Shown piece after piece: positions 46,707 through 59,400 of a DNA stretch of 64,000 bases (the stretch's first letter is position 1; each line of letters begins with the position of its first letter). The notes below the pieces were generated by a model, which was given only the letters and a program-made list of their open reading frames with translations, was not told the origin of the DNA and ran no database searches. The stretch comes from Pseudisothecium myosuroides (Eukaryota; Streptophyta; Bryopsida; Hypnales; Lembophyllaceae), in assembly GCA_951799445.1 (NCBI GenBank), contig OX637287.1, positions 8,866,001-8,930,000 of the forward strand, read 5' to 3'. Position numbers and translations under genes: made by a program.

Positions 46707-49195
46707 TTACATCTCTGTTCCCCGTCGTAGCGCCTCCGCCCGCCACGAAGTAATAGCCTTGGTCACAGGAAAGCTTTCCAAAGTAAAAAAACCCTGTGAA
46801 TACAATTTCACACAAGTATCCACATGCCCTGTAAGGCGGTTCTGCAATTTCGACTTGATAAAACTCAAAGTCGAAAACGTGCATTCGTCCTCCACACTGC
46901 CAAGGACCGCACAAATTGCAATTTCGGCCAGTTTAATGAACTCTGAGAGCCGATTAAGCATCAATGCGTTGTGGCCAATACAAATCCAAACTTTTGTCAA
47001 AGGATTTTCATCCCGAGGTTCTTCCAAAGCCCCTTTAGCTTGGGCCTTCATAGTCAACTTAAACAAGGACATCTGCAGCGTTACGAGCCTCCCATCAAGA
47101 ATGGGATCCACTTGATGGCAATCGGGCTCCTCCTCAGTCCCAAAATTCACCTGCTTGACAACTGCAAATTGAGATTTCAACGTGGCCACATGCAAGGGGA
47201 ACAAGTCGTCGCAATTCTCTTGCAACTAGTACTGAGGAAATACTATTCTCAAGGCACACATGAGCTCAACGTGAGGGAAGCGGACATCAAGCTCCAAACT
47301 CAACATCTCAGCCGCATCTTTGCACTGTGACTTCACAGGGCTAGTCACTGCAGCCAAGTCGTCCCTGGTAACTGGGAGCTTCTTCCCGGAGATTGCACAC
47401 AGTGAGTGTGCCGGATAAGTGTGGTCCCCAATGCGGAAAGCAAGACTCTCCCCCCCCGTATTAAGATCAGTCACCCACTCCTGAGAAATGGAGAAGGAGT
47501 GATCATTGAGAATGTCATAAAACATCTCAAAGTGCTGTTTTTGCCAAGCCGTATCCTTGTCGATGTACATCATGTACAGCTCGGCCTGACAAATCTTCAC
47601 TGCGGCAACATAATCACTCACAAACACGTGGTTAGATTGCGCAAACTTCATCAAGGGATTGATGGAATCCAACAAGGGCATGATGCAACTCAAGCCCAAT
47701 AGAGTACCGATGTCACAAAGCAGAAGGTAATTCTGCCTGGCACTGTCCCTCGCAGCAGCCTGCTTTGCTGTCAGATCAGGCTCCTTGACAGCTCCATCTT
47801 CACACATTTTAACAAGTAATGTTTTGTACTCGCCTATAACCCTCTTCAAGGGTTCCAACAAGGAGATCCATCGTGTTTTCACGTTTCTAAGCATGCGATT
47901 GCCCTCTGTTTCCACTAACTCGGCAAGATTTCGAAATTCTAAGGTACGCTTGGGACTGTGCTTGAAATACGCATACATGGCTTGGCAGAGCGCCTCAAGT
48001 TTTGCTACAATCGGCAAGTTTGACAGAGGTTCCACTGCCAAGTTCGTTCGATGAGCCATGCAATGAATGCCGAACATGAATGGAGCCAAGTGCTGGCGCA
48101 TTTGCACCGTAACCCCATTACGTGACCCCTGGAAAACTGAGACACCATCTGCACCGAAACAGACTAGACGCCTAGCTACTTCGACTGTATTGAGAGCAGA
48201 GTGGTGCAAGACCATTCTCTGTATGGCTTCTCTCACGGCCTGAGCCCCACTACCGTGTTCAAGTGGGCTTAAGGAAAGCAAGATCGGCACTCTTTTGAAC
48301 CCTACACAGATGTACAAGTGAATCGACAACCAAGACTGCGAATCAATCGTACTAACTTCGTCTGCACTCAACGAGAAGAAGCGAGCTTTAGAAATAACCT
48401 GCTGCGTGTGCTCCGCCAAGGTTTTTGCAAGCTGATCGGACATTTTCCACCCTGCAACAACACTCCAGTGCTTCTTGGGAAAATTTGGAACGATGAGAAG
48501 CTCCAGTAACTCCCGAATATTCTCGTACTGAGACAAAGGTTGACCCTGCATGAGCAACCAAAGCACGGAGCGGAATTGAACAATCTTCCGCTTGTGCTCA
48601 CGAACCGTCCCCTGCGCCACCTGCTGCATGATCGTATCCCCCGCCTTCCCCAATCGAGCAAAAAAAAATTCTCATTCTTGACATGCACATTGTTTGTGAG
48701 GAAATAGTGATCACCTGCCTTTACCTTCCCGAATGAAGTAGTGGCCTTTCTCCTACCGGCATGCTTCCACAATGAATCGAGTTTAGGAATCAACAATTTC
48801 TCTTTGCCCTCAACCTCAGTGCACACTTTGCAACGTACTTGTCTGACGGTGCCATCTTGCCCAAGGACACTCTCCGCCCATGGTAGACGTGCAGCCCACG
48901 AATCTTACCACTGCCTATTCAATTCGTACTTCTGACGCCGTTCGCGTGCCAAATCATGAGCCGGAGAAGCCTCCGCTGGATCAAGCATGATCACTTCGGC
49001 TGCGCTGGAAGGAGGCACCGGCGAAGAATCTGGTGTGTCAAGATCTTGCAGAACATGAATCGCAGGGGTGCCAAGAAGCACCGGTGATGACGACTGTCCC
49101 TGCGTGGTACAAGAAATCACGTGAGCATCACTCCCTGAACCTTCCAATCTACCCTCGTATAAGAACTTGCGCATGATGGACAAACGGGGAGCCAT
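46707..49195 (-). pseudogene. hAT-superfamily transposase, two stops and one frameshift
   Basis: Minus-strand coding begins at ATG 49195 (MAPRLSIMRKFLYEG). It passes TAA at 48905-48907, continues in the same frame through a BED-like zinc-binding stretch (RCKVCTEVEGKEK...LWKHAG), and changes frame at the A9 run at 48660-48668. From there a 475-codon frame carries hAT core blocks: FFSLSADEVSTIDSQSW, RLVCFGADGVSVFQG, MFGIHCMAHRTNLAVE and RWISLLEPLKR. A second stop, TAG at 47226-47228, separates it from the C-terminal hAT dimerisation block (LSEFIKLAEIAICAVLGSV and ECTFSTLSFIKSKLQNRL). Total length is about 830 codons, normal for hAT. Only three lesions means recent inactivation, and a sequencing slip at the A-run is possible. 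Coding GC content exceeds that of the surroundings. Flanking terminal repeats were not found. Confidence 0.85.
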
Positions 49196-52100
49196 GAGTT
49201 TGCGAGAAAAACACAACTGCGACAGAAGAAATGCAAATCGATAAAATGCAAATTGGTGAAAATGGAAGAGAAGATGACTACTCATCTGTTGAAAGCCAAA
49301 CCGATCTTCCCAATTTATAGCGGATGTTCACGTTCAAGAACGCCATCTGCAAAAACCACCACCCAAGTGCAAAAAACAAACTCTCCACCCACTGAAATTC
49401 CTAAATTCTGCACAATGCCAAGAAGCACACCAAAATTCTCTCATCGCAACGTGCTAAGTCACCTTCTTCCTTGCCATGAGAGACGCTAAGCCACAAACCT
49501 CACATTGTCAGCAAAACTTTTGCACGTAAAAAGTAAATGAACTAAACCGCCATGGATTCCCAAATTTCGCCTATGCAAGAAAAAAACAAGCTCTGAACCT
49601 TCAAGGCGAACCGAAACAGCGCACCAAAAATCCCTAAACCCTGAACTTGCTCATAAAGCTTCAAAGGCGCCAAATTCAACTCTCAGCACGTTCATCTCCA
49701 CCATCGCTCATTAATCACAATTTCTTAACTTAAACCTACTTTTCACCTAAACTGCAATTGGCGACCAACTCCAGTGGGACCAAGCGAGAAGAGGCGAATC
49801 ATATGCTGAGGAGTAGCGAAAATTTCTGCAAAAGGCCTGGCGACTGCGTGCAAGAAGCTCTCGCATGGCAACAGCACACAACGGAGCTGGAAGCACTTGG
49901 CGAAGGAAGTAGGGTTGGGAAGCCTGCTTTGGCGATGGCGACCAGCCCTGGGGCGGCTGACAAGGCACCCGAGGCCAGCTTGTCAGTCGGCCTCAGGCGA
50001 AAATTTTTATTTTTTTGTAAAACTGCCCCGTTCAAAAATCGCTTGCCCGTTTTCCAGGTAGGGATTGGCGATAATTCGCCACTAAAATTTTCGCTGGTCC
50101 GAAAACCAAGGCAAGTAAGGCTTCTTCCATTTCCAGGCTTTTTTTAAGTTAATATAGGCCCTTTGTTTGATTGATTGACTTCACTGTTTGCGGCCCAAAT
50201 CAAGTCTTACTTTATTCTGAAAATACGTCAAGTGACTGATGTCTGAGAGAAGAGACTTCGGAGCACGTCTGAAAAGCAGACATGGTGGGGGGAGGGGAAT
50301 TGGGGAAGTCATGGCCAGGAAGCGCATAGAAGCTGCCTGCACAAATGGATGGCGACTGAGCGAGCGTGGGAAGGAAGGACGGACAGGCAACAACTCAGCG
50401 GTGGTTTGGGGGAAATAGGAACTGGCAAGTGGTGCGATCACTGTGTTGGCTTTCAATTTGGAGGGACTGGCGTGGACTGGTTTGCAAACCTGTTGCCGAA
50501 CAGAAACCAATTGCAACCAATTCAATGTAATGGCGCAGGTGTCAACGCTTGCAATTCACTTGCAAAGTGGGTTGCAGTAATTTATTGATTTCTCATTATT
50601 TTGAGGTAGCGCACAAAGCGATGTATTCCAGCAGTGGAGTGGCATAACACTGTTAATCAGCCTAAACCATTCTCTCAAGATTGGAGATTGGCAGACAATC
50701 CCTCCCTCGATCCTTGAGAATGAATTTAGTTTAATCAGTAGAGAGTCATTGGCTGGTTGTTGGAAGTTACAATGTTTGTGTCATGGTTGCTTGGGAAGTT
50801 GCAATTGATTGCTCAAAAGTTATTCAATTTTTGGTCACATTTTGCATATGTCATCCACGCTAATGGATGAAAATAGTTTCATCCATTACATTCTTAACCA
50901 ACGTTGGGGAGCCAAAAAAACCACTCTGTGGGCCATTATATGTATGAATAAACCCTCAAGCCCTTCAAAACCATCACGAGCAACATAGAAAAGTCTGTAT
51001 TGAGTAAAAAACTTGATTCTTTTTAAAGACAACGTATTTTGATTCAAAAATGCCCATTCAACCATTTTATGGTTTTTTTATCCAACTTCAAAGGTTGCTT
51101 AGATCTCATAAAAATAATTTTTTGGAAATTTCATATATATTCCATGTAGTTCATCAAGTAATATTTTCATAGCCAATTGAAAAAAATGATTTGGACAAAA
51201 ATTCCATTGTGGGTGATTTTTCAAAGTCAAACACTCTAAAAGATGCTCATTGTGGATTCAGCTTAGAGAGGGAAACATAGCCAATCAAATGCCATTGCAT
51301 GAAAAAAATTCTATAGGTGTACAAGTGGATAAAGGATTGATTGATTGGAGAATATAGTGAATGGACATAATTAAGAGAAAATTTTGGTTTTCCAGCATAC
51401 CTGACTTGATTGCAAGGTCTTAAAAACAATTTTCCATCAATTGCTCCAATCCTTATGAATATTGGTATGTATATTCTTAAGTATTCATAATTGCATTTGG
51501 TAAAAAATAGCACACTATTTTATTTTAAATAAGAGATATGGACCCCCAAAGTCATTTTGCTCAAGAATTTTATTTTATTTTATTTCAAAAATTGAACTTT
51601 GATTGAAGATATCTCAAAATTTGTATAGTTAAAAAGTCTTTAAAAATTATTGAGTAGAATAATTGATGGTGATCAATGAACAAGATCTTGCTATTAGATT
51701 TTTTTTTAAATGATTGTAAAACAAAAATTACACTTTCATTTCATAAACGACAAATTTGGAGGTGATTTTAGAAGAAAGATTATCCTTGGGCATTTAGGGA
51801 TTAAGAGTCTACGCATTCTTGATCCCATAATAAATCACTTAGATCCAAGGTGAGTGACTCAAGAACTATCATTAGAAAAAATTTGAGGCCTCTGAAGGGC
51901 TACTCCTCAGCCCTTCAAGGACCCCAAAGTTTAGTTGTTTTTTTGCTTAAGAATTTTTTTCCCCCTATATCCGCTCAACTTCCGACAATTTGTCGGATGA
52001 CAATCAATAGTTCAAAATCCAAGTATAAGTGTTTAAAATCAAGGTTAAGGTATTTTAATTCATCTTAACCCTGATTTTTAAATAACTTAAACTCAAATAC

Positions 52101-52214
52101 ACCTTGCACACTAAATAAGTTGTGGAAAAACAAGCAAATGTTTAAAATATTCCAATGATCATCTTCCTTTAAAAAAAAATTTATGTCAATGTGAAACACT
52201 TATTTCAAGAACAT
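49196..52214. other. Intergenic DNA, hAT 5' flank then AT-rich; no gene recognised
   Basis: From 49196 to about 50580 the composition is balanced and probably belongs to the hAT element. A small inverted repeat 'gcgaaaattttta' and 'taaaattttcgc' lies at about 49997 and 50083. Beyond 50600 the DNA is AT-rich and featureless. 'gggcatttagggattaa' near 51788 faintly resembles a T1 right end. Confidence 0.4.
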
Positions 52215-52824
52215 TAGGTGGTAATGAAGGTGAAAAGAGAAGCACTTTATACAAGTTGGGTAGTAGTAGTCAACACAATCCATGTGGGATATGTAAATTA
52301 TCCTTAATAGGAGCTCAACCACTTATAGTTAAGTTAAAAATAAGAATTGTATTAAAAGTCAAATTTCAAACCTCATTTAGGAATAGTAGAATAATTTTTT
52401 TCAGAATATTTAGAACTAAAAAAATTTGGGATATTAAAGTAAATTTTATCTCCAAAAATTGGTTTGAGTTTTAGAGACTCCAACTAAAAGTTATGGACAA
52501 AATTTAGAGAGGGTGTTTGAAAATGTTCAAAAAAATGTCCCTTCCAACCCCTCTCTAAAATTTAACTTGATTCTCTCAAACCGATTTTTGGAGAGGAAAT
52601 TTAACTTGATTCCCAATTTTAACTTAGTTCAAAGTTTTTTGAAAATAGTTAATCTACTATGTTCAAATGAGGTCTGAAATTTGGCTTTTAACACAATTCC
52701 TGCATTTGACTTAAATATGAGCGGCCAAGCTCCTACAAATCCTAATTTACATATCCCACATGGATTGTTTGACCTACCACTACCTCACTTGTATAAAGAG
52801 GTTCCTCTTTCTGACTTTGAACTC
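52215..52824. repeat. Foldback element of about 610 bp
   Basis: Left-arm blocks 'cactttatacaag', 'atccatgtgggatatgtaaa' and 'taggagctcaaccactta' are mirrored in the right arm as 'catatcccacatggat', 'ccaagctccta' and 'cttgtataaagag'. Arms are about 250 bp. It is related to 39611-40440. Several short frames occur on both strands, but none is protein-like. Confidence 0.75.
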
Positions 52825-53179
52825 ACAATTAGAAGTAATTCTATTTGAATAAATTTAAGTGTCTTTTCCAAAGCAACTAGCTTCAAAAGCCATTTAAATT
52901 GATTTAATTAGACTTGATTGGATAATTTGTTATTAATTTTTCAATTGAAAACCTTGTTTAGTATTGGCCTTGTTTTTTTGGAGCCCGGAGTTTATTCCAA
53001 TAGTGAACCAAGAACAAACGATGGAAAGATTGTATTGGCCTTTTCTTTATTGTGGAAGTTAGACAACAGGCTTGCTCTTACTGACCAATCTTGTGAAATT
53101 CACAACGGCTGACTATGCACTTCTAACAGTTATAATAGGAGACCTATCTTCATTTTAATAGATTAGATGGTCACTCTGC

Positions 53180-53422
53180 ATTAGGAAAAATTTTAGCCGT
53201 CAAGAAGGTTGCAGGTTTTTTATTTTCGCCATCCCCGAGTGCAATTATAGATTTTTTTTTTTTTTTTTTAAATAATTAAATTTTTTCCAATCTGACGTGG
53301 CACCAATAGTGCCATGTCATTTTTCAAATTTTCAAAAAAAATTCTTTTTTTCTTTTTTTCCCTAAATGCACCGAGTGTGTACAAGGTTCACGGCCTTGTT
53401 GAAGGCCAAAATTTTTCCTAAT
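53180..53422. mobile_element. 243-bp inverted-repeat MITE, unrelated to T1-T3
   Basis: The left end 'attaggaaaaattttagcc' and right end 'ggccaaaatttttcctaat' are reverse complements with one mismatch. The similarity extends to about 28 bases. Inside is a palindrome 'tgacgtggcac' and 'gtgccatgtca', and a T12 run. No target duplication was recognised. Confidence 0.7.
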
Positions 53423-53654
53423 GGAGCAACCCTTCGTAGGCCCCAGAATTCTTCTAATGCATATTTCTATTAGAGGGTAGATTCTAGATACTATCTAATA
53501 ATTTGGAATTCAATTAAAGATCGCCACGTCAGTATATGAATTAGAAACTTTTATCTTTCAAGTGTCATATTGTAGAAATGATATGTGTATGATGTACAAT
53601 TATATGTGGTAGTCAGAGTGATATTTTGGTATATTGTATTAAGTTAGAAATTAG

Positions 53655-54382
53655 TGTGATTGCACGAAACACTTGTTGGTTTCAAGTTGCGTTTTAAAGA
53701 ATACTCATGATGTTTTTATAGAGTACTTTAAAACTAGAATTTGTTTTTAAATTTAAAAAAAAATGGCTCATGTATACAAATTTGAGATGAAGGTAATCAC
53801 CAAAAGAAATGCATAGAAAAATTCTCTTAATAGGAAAACTAGAAAAGTGCCAAATTTCAAGAAAATAGATATTTAGATGTTATAATAATTATTTTAAAAT
53901 AGGAAAAATAAATAATAAATAAAAATTGGTCATTTGTACCAATTCTATAGAGACGGTCATTCACTAAAACAACTACCAAAATAATATTTTACATGTCTCA
54001 AAATACAAGTTCAAAGAAGCTCAATTTGAGGACTTCCATACTACATAAATTTAATTATTTTTACAATTCCTTTGGACAATAGCTATAAGTCTACTAGAAG
54101 ACCATCCTCTCCACATTTTAAATCGAAATTTGTTTTTTGGGGTATTAAATAGTACTAAAAAACTCCACATTAGTTGGTGTGACATAAAATTGAGGGCTAT
54201 TTTCGGACAATAAACTATTTTTGAAAATTACAAAAATATTAGACAAGGTGTATAATAGTCATGAATACCTTATTTACATATCATGAAATCATTTGGAGCC
54301 AAAACGCAAAAGTTATGGCCAAAAAACAAATTAGCTCACAAAATGTGATATAAAATAGGACATGTGTTTCTTGCAATCACCC
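53655..54382 (-). mobile_element. Family T3 inverted-repeat element, both ends present
   Basis: The left end 'gtgattgcacgaaacactt' and right end 'atgtgtttcttgcaatcac' are reverse complements. Length is about 728 bp, similar to the 759 bp of the copy at 17141. Internal match: 'aaaagttatggccaaaaaac' near the right end. It is non-coding. Confidence 0.7.
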
Positions 54383-54754
54383 ATTAATGTAGGCACATAA
54401 AATGCGTGGGATTATTAATAGTGTGTTGTGTACATCAAGACTGATGAATATAAATACAAAAATTGTGCTTGGAGAATTAGTTTTTTGTAGAAAGATTTGT
54501 GGGATGTCAAATTGAAGAGAGCATGGAGAAGGAGGGTTATGAGGATATACTGTATATTTTTGAGTTGTATTTGACACAATTATCCCGCAATGTGCTACTA
54601 TCATAGGCTATTCGTATGTTGGTACCTGAGATATCAACTCTGCATTATAGTTTTGTTTTAGGAGTAGAGAAAGTGGAGACTTCAATGAGACCATGAGTTT
54701 TGCAAGTCATATTAGACATTCAGTCACAGATTGTGCAAAAGCGTTGAAAGCTTG

Positions 54755-54876
54755 TGTAAGATTAAGGTAGGTTCAAATTAGGTATTAAGAGTGGTGTAAA
54801 ACATAGGTCTAAGGGTGTAAGATTAAGGTAGGTTCAAATTAGGTGTTAAGAGTGGTGTAAAACATAGGTCCAAGGG
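54755..54876 (+). repeat. Tandem duplication of 61 bp, two near-identical copies
   Basis: 'attaaggtaggttcaaatta' begins at 54761 and again at 54822. The copies differ at only about three positions over 61 bases, so the duplication is recent. Confidence 0.85.
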
Positions 54877-56424
54877 TGAAAATCTGCTCAGCTGTGCCAG
54901 AATTTGAAATGAAATTTTAAACTTTTCACATCTAAAATTGCATTTGTTGAGTTTCATACGCTTTCAATTCTATGCAAGTGGGGAGGAACGACATTTTAGG
55001 AATAGCTTTGCCTACTTGTCAAACTAAAAGCAACCAAATAGCCCACTGTCAAAAATAGTTTGAAACCCCCAAAAATTTTGCTTGTCAACAAATTCTGATT
55101 CTCCTCTTGCATCTATTGCTCACTTTCATGTAGAATTCCTAAACTTCTTTTGTCTTGCATGCAAGACAGGTCCGATTCTAATATAAGTGCACCGAAGTAT
55201 GCCCAGGCTAAGGAATCAATTGCGGTGCACGTATGAATAGGATTCATATTGCTCACACCATTGGTACCTTCAAGTACCGGAACCTAGTTTCATTACAAGC
55301 GCGAGAGAGAAACGGAGCACACATGGCACACGTGCACACCCGTTGCCACTGATATAGCGAACTGGATTGGCATCATCGATATCGGCCGAGTACTACGACC
55401 CGCTATAGATAAATATTCTTATCTCACTGCTAGTGGACTTCACAAGACTACTGTATCAACAGTGTCAAAGATGAGTAATAAATTACGACGACTTTGGACG
55501 GATCACATAGCCTTGAGTAACTGCGGATCCAATACGGTAGCTCCTTGCTTCAGTTCAGCTGCATGGTCAACTGATGATGACGGATGTTACTGTGCTTGTT
55601 ATCGATGCAACCACGAACTGAAGTTCAGGACCTCCGTGCGAACTGCGAAGGGAGGCAAGGAAGTTCGGGGAGCACCGGAGCAGGTGGGTTGGGAGCGCCG
55701 AGACAGGAATAGCAAAGGTGACGGCGGTAGCGGAAGGAAAGCCTGAAAGGATGAACAAAAGCTGGGCTCGATAAAGAACGAAATGGGCCACCCCGGCCCG
55801 CCATAGGATTAGCCACCAGTAAGGAAGGGCGACTCTGCGGCAAGCTTATTTGCAGGCATGGGTCCAACGGGACGGACCACGGTCCGGGAAAGCTAGTAGT
55901 GCCTTGGCTGGCTTCGGGAGGGTCCCTGGACCCTGGCAAGGCTTGGTTTGGTTCCTGGGCTTCGCAGAGCTTTCGGCGCGCTTTGCCCCGCTCCGCTCCT
56001 CCAGCGTCATCGTCGTCTTCGTCGTCGTGGTGGACGTTTTGCTAGCTCCTACTCCTGCGCGCTCTTGCTGTGCCGTGACGATCTAGGGCTTGCCGTTCAA
56101 TTTCTTGCTGCCTCGTGTTCCTGCTTGTCGTTGCAGCGTTTTCTGTGTCCCGAGATTGTGGCAAAATGCACACTGGATCCCTGCCTGTGCTTTTGTTTCG
56201 GTATATCTGGATCCACGGGCTCTTCGTAGTGTAGATTTCAATTCAGGTTGTGTATGGGTTTGGGGGTTGCGGAAAGTCGGCAGCGTTTGGTTTCGTACAT
56301 GCGTGGTGGCTGCTTGTCGCTTGCACTGAGCCATTCAGGTCCGGAACTCACTCGCGAGCGCTCCCCCAAAGTCACCTCATGTCTGCAAGCCACTGGTGCC
56401 ACATCGGGACGCAGCTCGAGAAGC
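54877..56424 (+). promoter_or_regulatory. Promoter and 5' leader region of the IQD gene
   Basis: GC content rises sharply from about 55,480 on, as expected for the upstream region of a plant gene. An open frame without stop runs into the IQD start from 56248, with ATGs at 56248 and 56302, but the family start at 56425 fits better. No TATA box or intron boundary could be assigned with confidence. Confidence 0.4.
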
Positions 56425-59400
56425 ATGGGTGCATCTAGGAATTTCTTCAAGTCGCTTATTAGTGGGAAACGTGGTGGTGGTGGTGGCGGTGGCGGTGGTG
56501 GCGGCGGTGGTGGAGTGGTGATCGTGTCGCCTGCGTTGTCTGGGAAAGCCCTGTCAACGGATTCGAAAGCGCTCTCAGTCGCCGGCTCCGAGAAAGCGGT
56601 CTCCGAAATCGCGCCGTCGGAACGGTCGCATCAATCGGAGAAAGACGATACCGTTCCTGTGAGTGTTCGTTCATTCTCCTCGTGCTGTGAGTTTCTGGCT
56701 TGCCACGGCATTCTCGCGACATTTGATAGAAATTCGTGGACCTGGTGCTACCTTCTTTCAAATTTCTTCAGCATGTTTAGATGCGGATTCGGCTCACCGC
56801 ATTTTAGATCTATGCTGCGATCCTTGGGGAAGGGACTCCGAGGTAAAACTCATAACACTTACGTATGAGTGGATCGCAGCCTGTGCCGCAGAAGAAGCCA
56901 GGGGAGAAGTCGAATGAGAAGGGGCACAAGCGATGGACGCTGTGGCGTCACGTCTCCGAGAGCGATCACGATCCGGATCAGCAGGAGGTGATGTCGTCGC
57001 ACGGCGGCGCGGTCATGTCGAGCTACAGCCAGGAGTTCAAATCAGAGCAGCTGCAGGTCATCATCGACGAAGGCTCCACCGAGAGCGCGTCGCCCAACTC
57101 GCACTCCATTGTGGTGGCGGAATGGGCGGCAATTCGCATCCAAACCGCCTTCCGAGGGTTTCTGGTTCGCACCTCAACCTCCTCAGAACTTCCCTCACTT
57201 CCTGAATTTCCAATCATCGGGCCATATGAGTTGAAGAGCATTAGAATTGCTCACGCCGAACGAACACGTGAAATCTTTCAATTGCGAAATTGGTACTGGT
57301 CACCGCGCTAAATATCGTAGATTCCAACAACGCAGGCAAGGAGGGCCCTGAGAGCATTGAAAGGATTGGTACGCTTGCAAGCTCTTGTGCGCGGGCACAC
57401 CGTGAGGAGGCAGGCCGCTATCACTCTTCGATGCATGCAAGCACTCGTGAGGGTTCAAGCGCGAGTTCGGGCTCGCCGCGTGCGCATGTCACAGCAAGGC
57501 CTGGCTGTGCAGCGCACCATCAGCCAGCGCCGCCTCATCGAAGCTCAACTCCGCGAATCCGAGGTGCGCCACTAGGCTCTCAATCTTTTACACCCAAGAA
57601 TATATGACGGTCAGGCTTCACAAATCTGCATTGTAGTATTTTACACTTGAATAGTTCAACCAATGTCTAGAAACGTGCTGGTTTCTGTACTACGTCACTA
57701 CAAGTACGTCGCTCTTTGTGACTTTGGATCAAGGATCTAGGGTTGGGGGTTTGAATTTTGATTACATGAAGTCTTTTTTATCCAATTGAACCATTCTTTC
57801 GGTTGATTCTATTCAAGTCCGGGCTAATAAGAAAATTCGTTCCGATCCGCGCAGCTCGGGTGGTGCGCCAGCTCTGGAACCAAACAAGACCTGCAAGCGA
57901 AGCTTCAGCAAAGACAAGAGGGACTAATCAAGCGCAAAAGAGCCCGAGCATATGCGGATAGTCGTCAGGTACAAAATTTTGATCAACCCCGTCACTGGAT
58001 GTGATTAATCAATCTTACGCTAGATAAATTCGTTACATTCGTTAAAATGGCGTGTTTCAGAGCGCCGAATCTTCGACATACAAGTGCACTACAAATCTTT
58101 AAACACTGGTACAGGTGTAGATCTGGGTTTCCAGACAGGAATCTGGAAAACACTGCCAACTCTTTAAATAATCTTTTTGTCCGAATTTAACGAATATGGT
58201 GACATCACTGCAAGGTTGAAATGTCGGCTGTCAATCGGCAAATAATGTGCTGGAGTGAGATCGGACCAGTGTAAAGTGTGCTGTTAGACATAGTTAGGGT
58301 TCTATCGCGGACGGTGCTTCGCATTCTTCGCATTCTTTGATGAGCAGTCCGTCATCCGTCTCGTCGATGCCTCAAGATGTCTCCGCGATGTCGATTTAGA
58401 AGTAGCAGTGAATTTAATGTTCGCAATGTGAGTAAAGTAGAGGCTCCATTAACCATACAATCCATTAGATTCTCCCGTGCAGGTAAAGTTTGATTTTGAT
58501 ATTTGGTGAGTGTAAATACATTATCTCTGGGCATTTAGCCTTTTGCATCGATTTTTAGCTTGACATAGTTTAAATGTGCAAAATTTAGTGTTCGCTATGT
58601 GAGTAAAGTAGAGACTCCATTTACCATATAATACATTAGATTCTCCATTTATCATACAGGTGACATACAGTCGTAAGCTTTTAAATACTTTATCTATAGA
58701 CATTTAGCTTTTTGCAACTGATTTTTAGCTCAGCAACCCAGATCAAATGTGTAAAATTTTACTCTTCTAGATTATTATAGGGAAAGGCTCAAAGGAACCT
58801 CTCCCTTGCTGTACGGTGAATGTAGTTTTTACATTAGTTGCGATCACGATGAAGTGGTTCCCTGACTGTGTGTGCTGTGTGTCCCACAGTGGCGGCCAGA
58901 GAGTCACAGCGGCTCCTCACAAGTGTACATCCAAAGCGAAGGCGACAAGGCGCACTGGGGTTGGAGCTGGTTGGAGCGTTGGATGGCTGCTCGTCCTTGG
59001 GAGAATCGTCCTCCCAAGGACGCTCTCGACGACTACCCTAACAAGCTTGCGTCGGACCACCCTTCGCAGCCCAGTTACTGGAGCGGCGAATCCCCCACCC
59101 CTTCGCAGCACGGTTCCCACGGCGACTCCCCGTCCCAATCGCAAGCCGCCACCCGAATCACGAGTCACTCCGAGAATGCCAAGCACACCTCGCCCATCAC
59201 GTCCACTTTGATCCAGCTGCAGCGCCAGCAACGCCAAATGCTGCGCGGCTGCAACAACAACGACCCGCTCGAGTCCGACGCGTCCTCGAATCCGCGCTCC
59301 GTTTCCAGCGCCAGCGAGACGGTCACGACGCCCCAGCAGCCGAGTAGTACGCGACGCAGAAGCAATCACATGGCCCCTACGAAGTCCGCTCAAGCGAAAG

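Noticed and set aside
49758..50147. 129-codon plus-strand frame upstream of the hAT gene
   Set aside because: No recognised domain; probably chance openness in GC-balanced transposon flank.
55462..55746. 94-codon frame upstream of the IQD gene
   Set aside because: Composition follows the GC-rich promoter region; overlapping frames are open on both strands and none is recognisable.
56248..56424. N-terminal extension of the IQD protein
   Set aside because: In frame and open, but IQD proteins begin at the MGxx...F block, so the ATG at 56425 is preferred; the extension cannot be fully excluded.
58917..59393. 158-codon minus-strand frame
   Set aside because: It lies opposite the last IQD exon, whose family motifs are clear on the plus strand.
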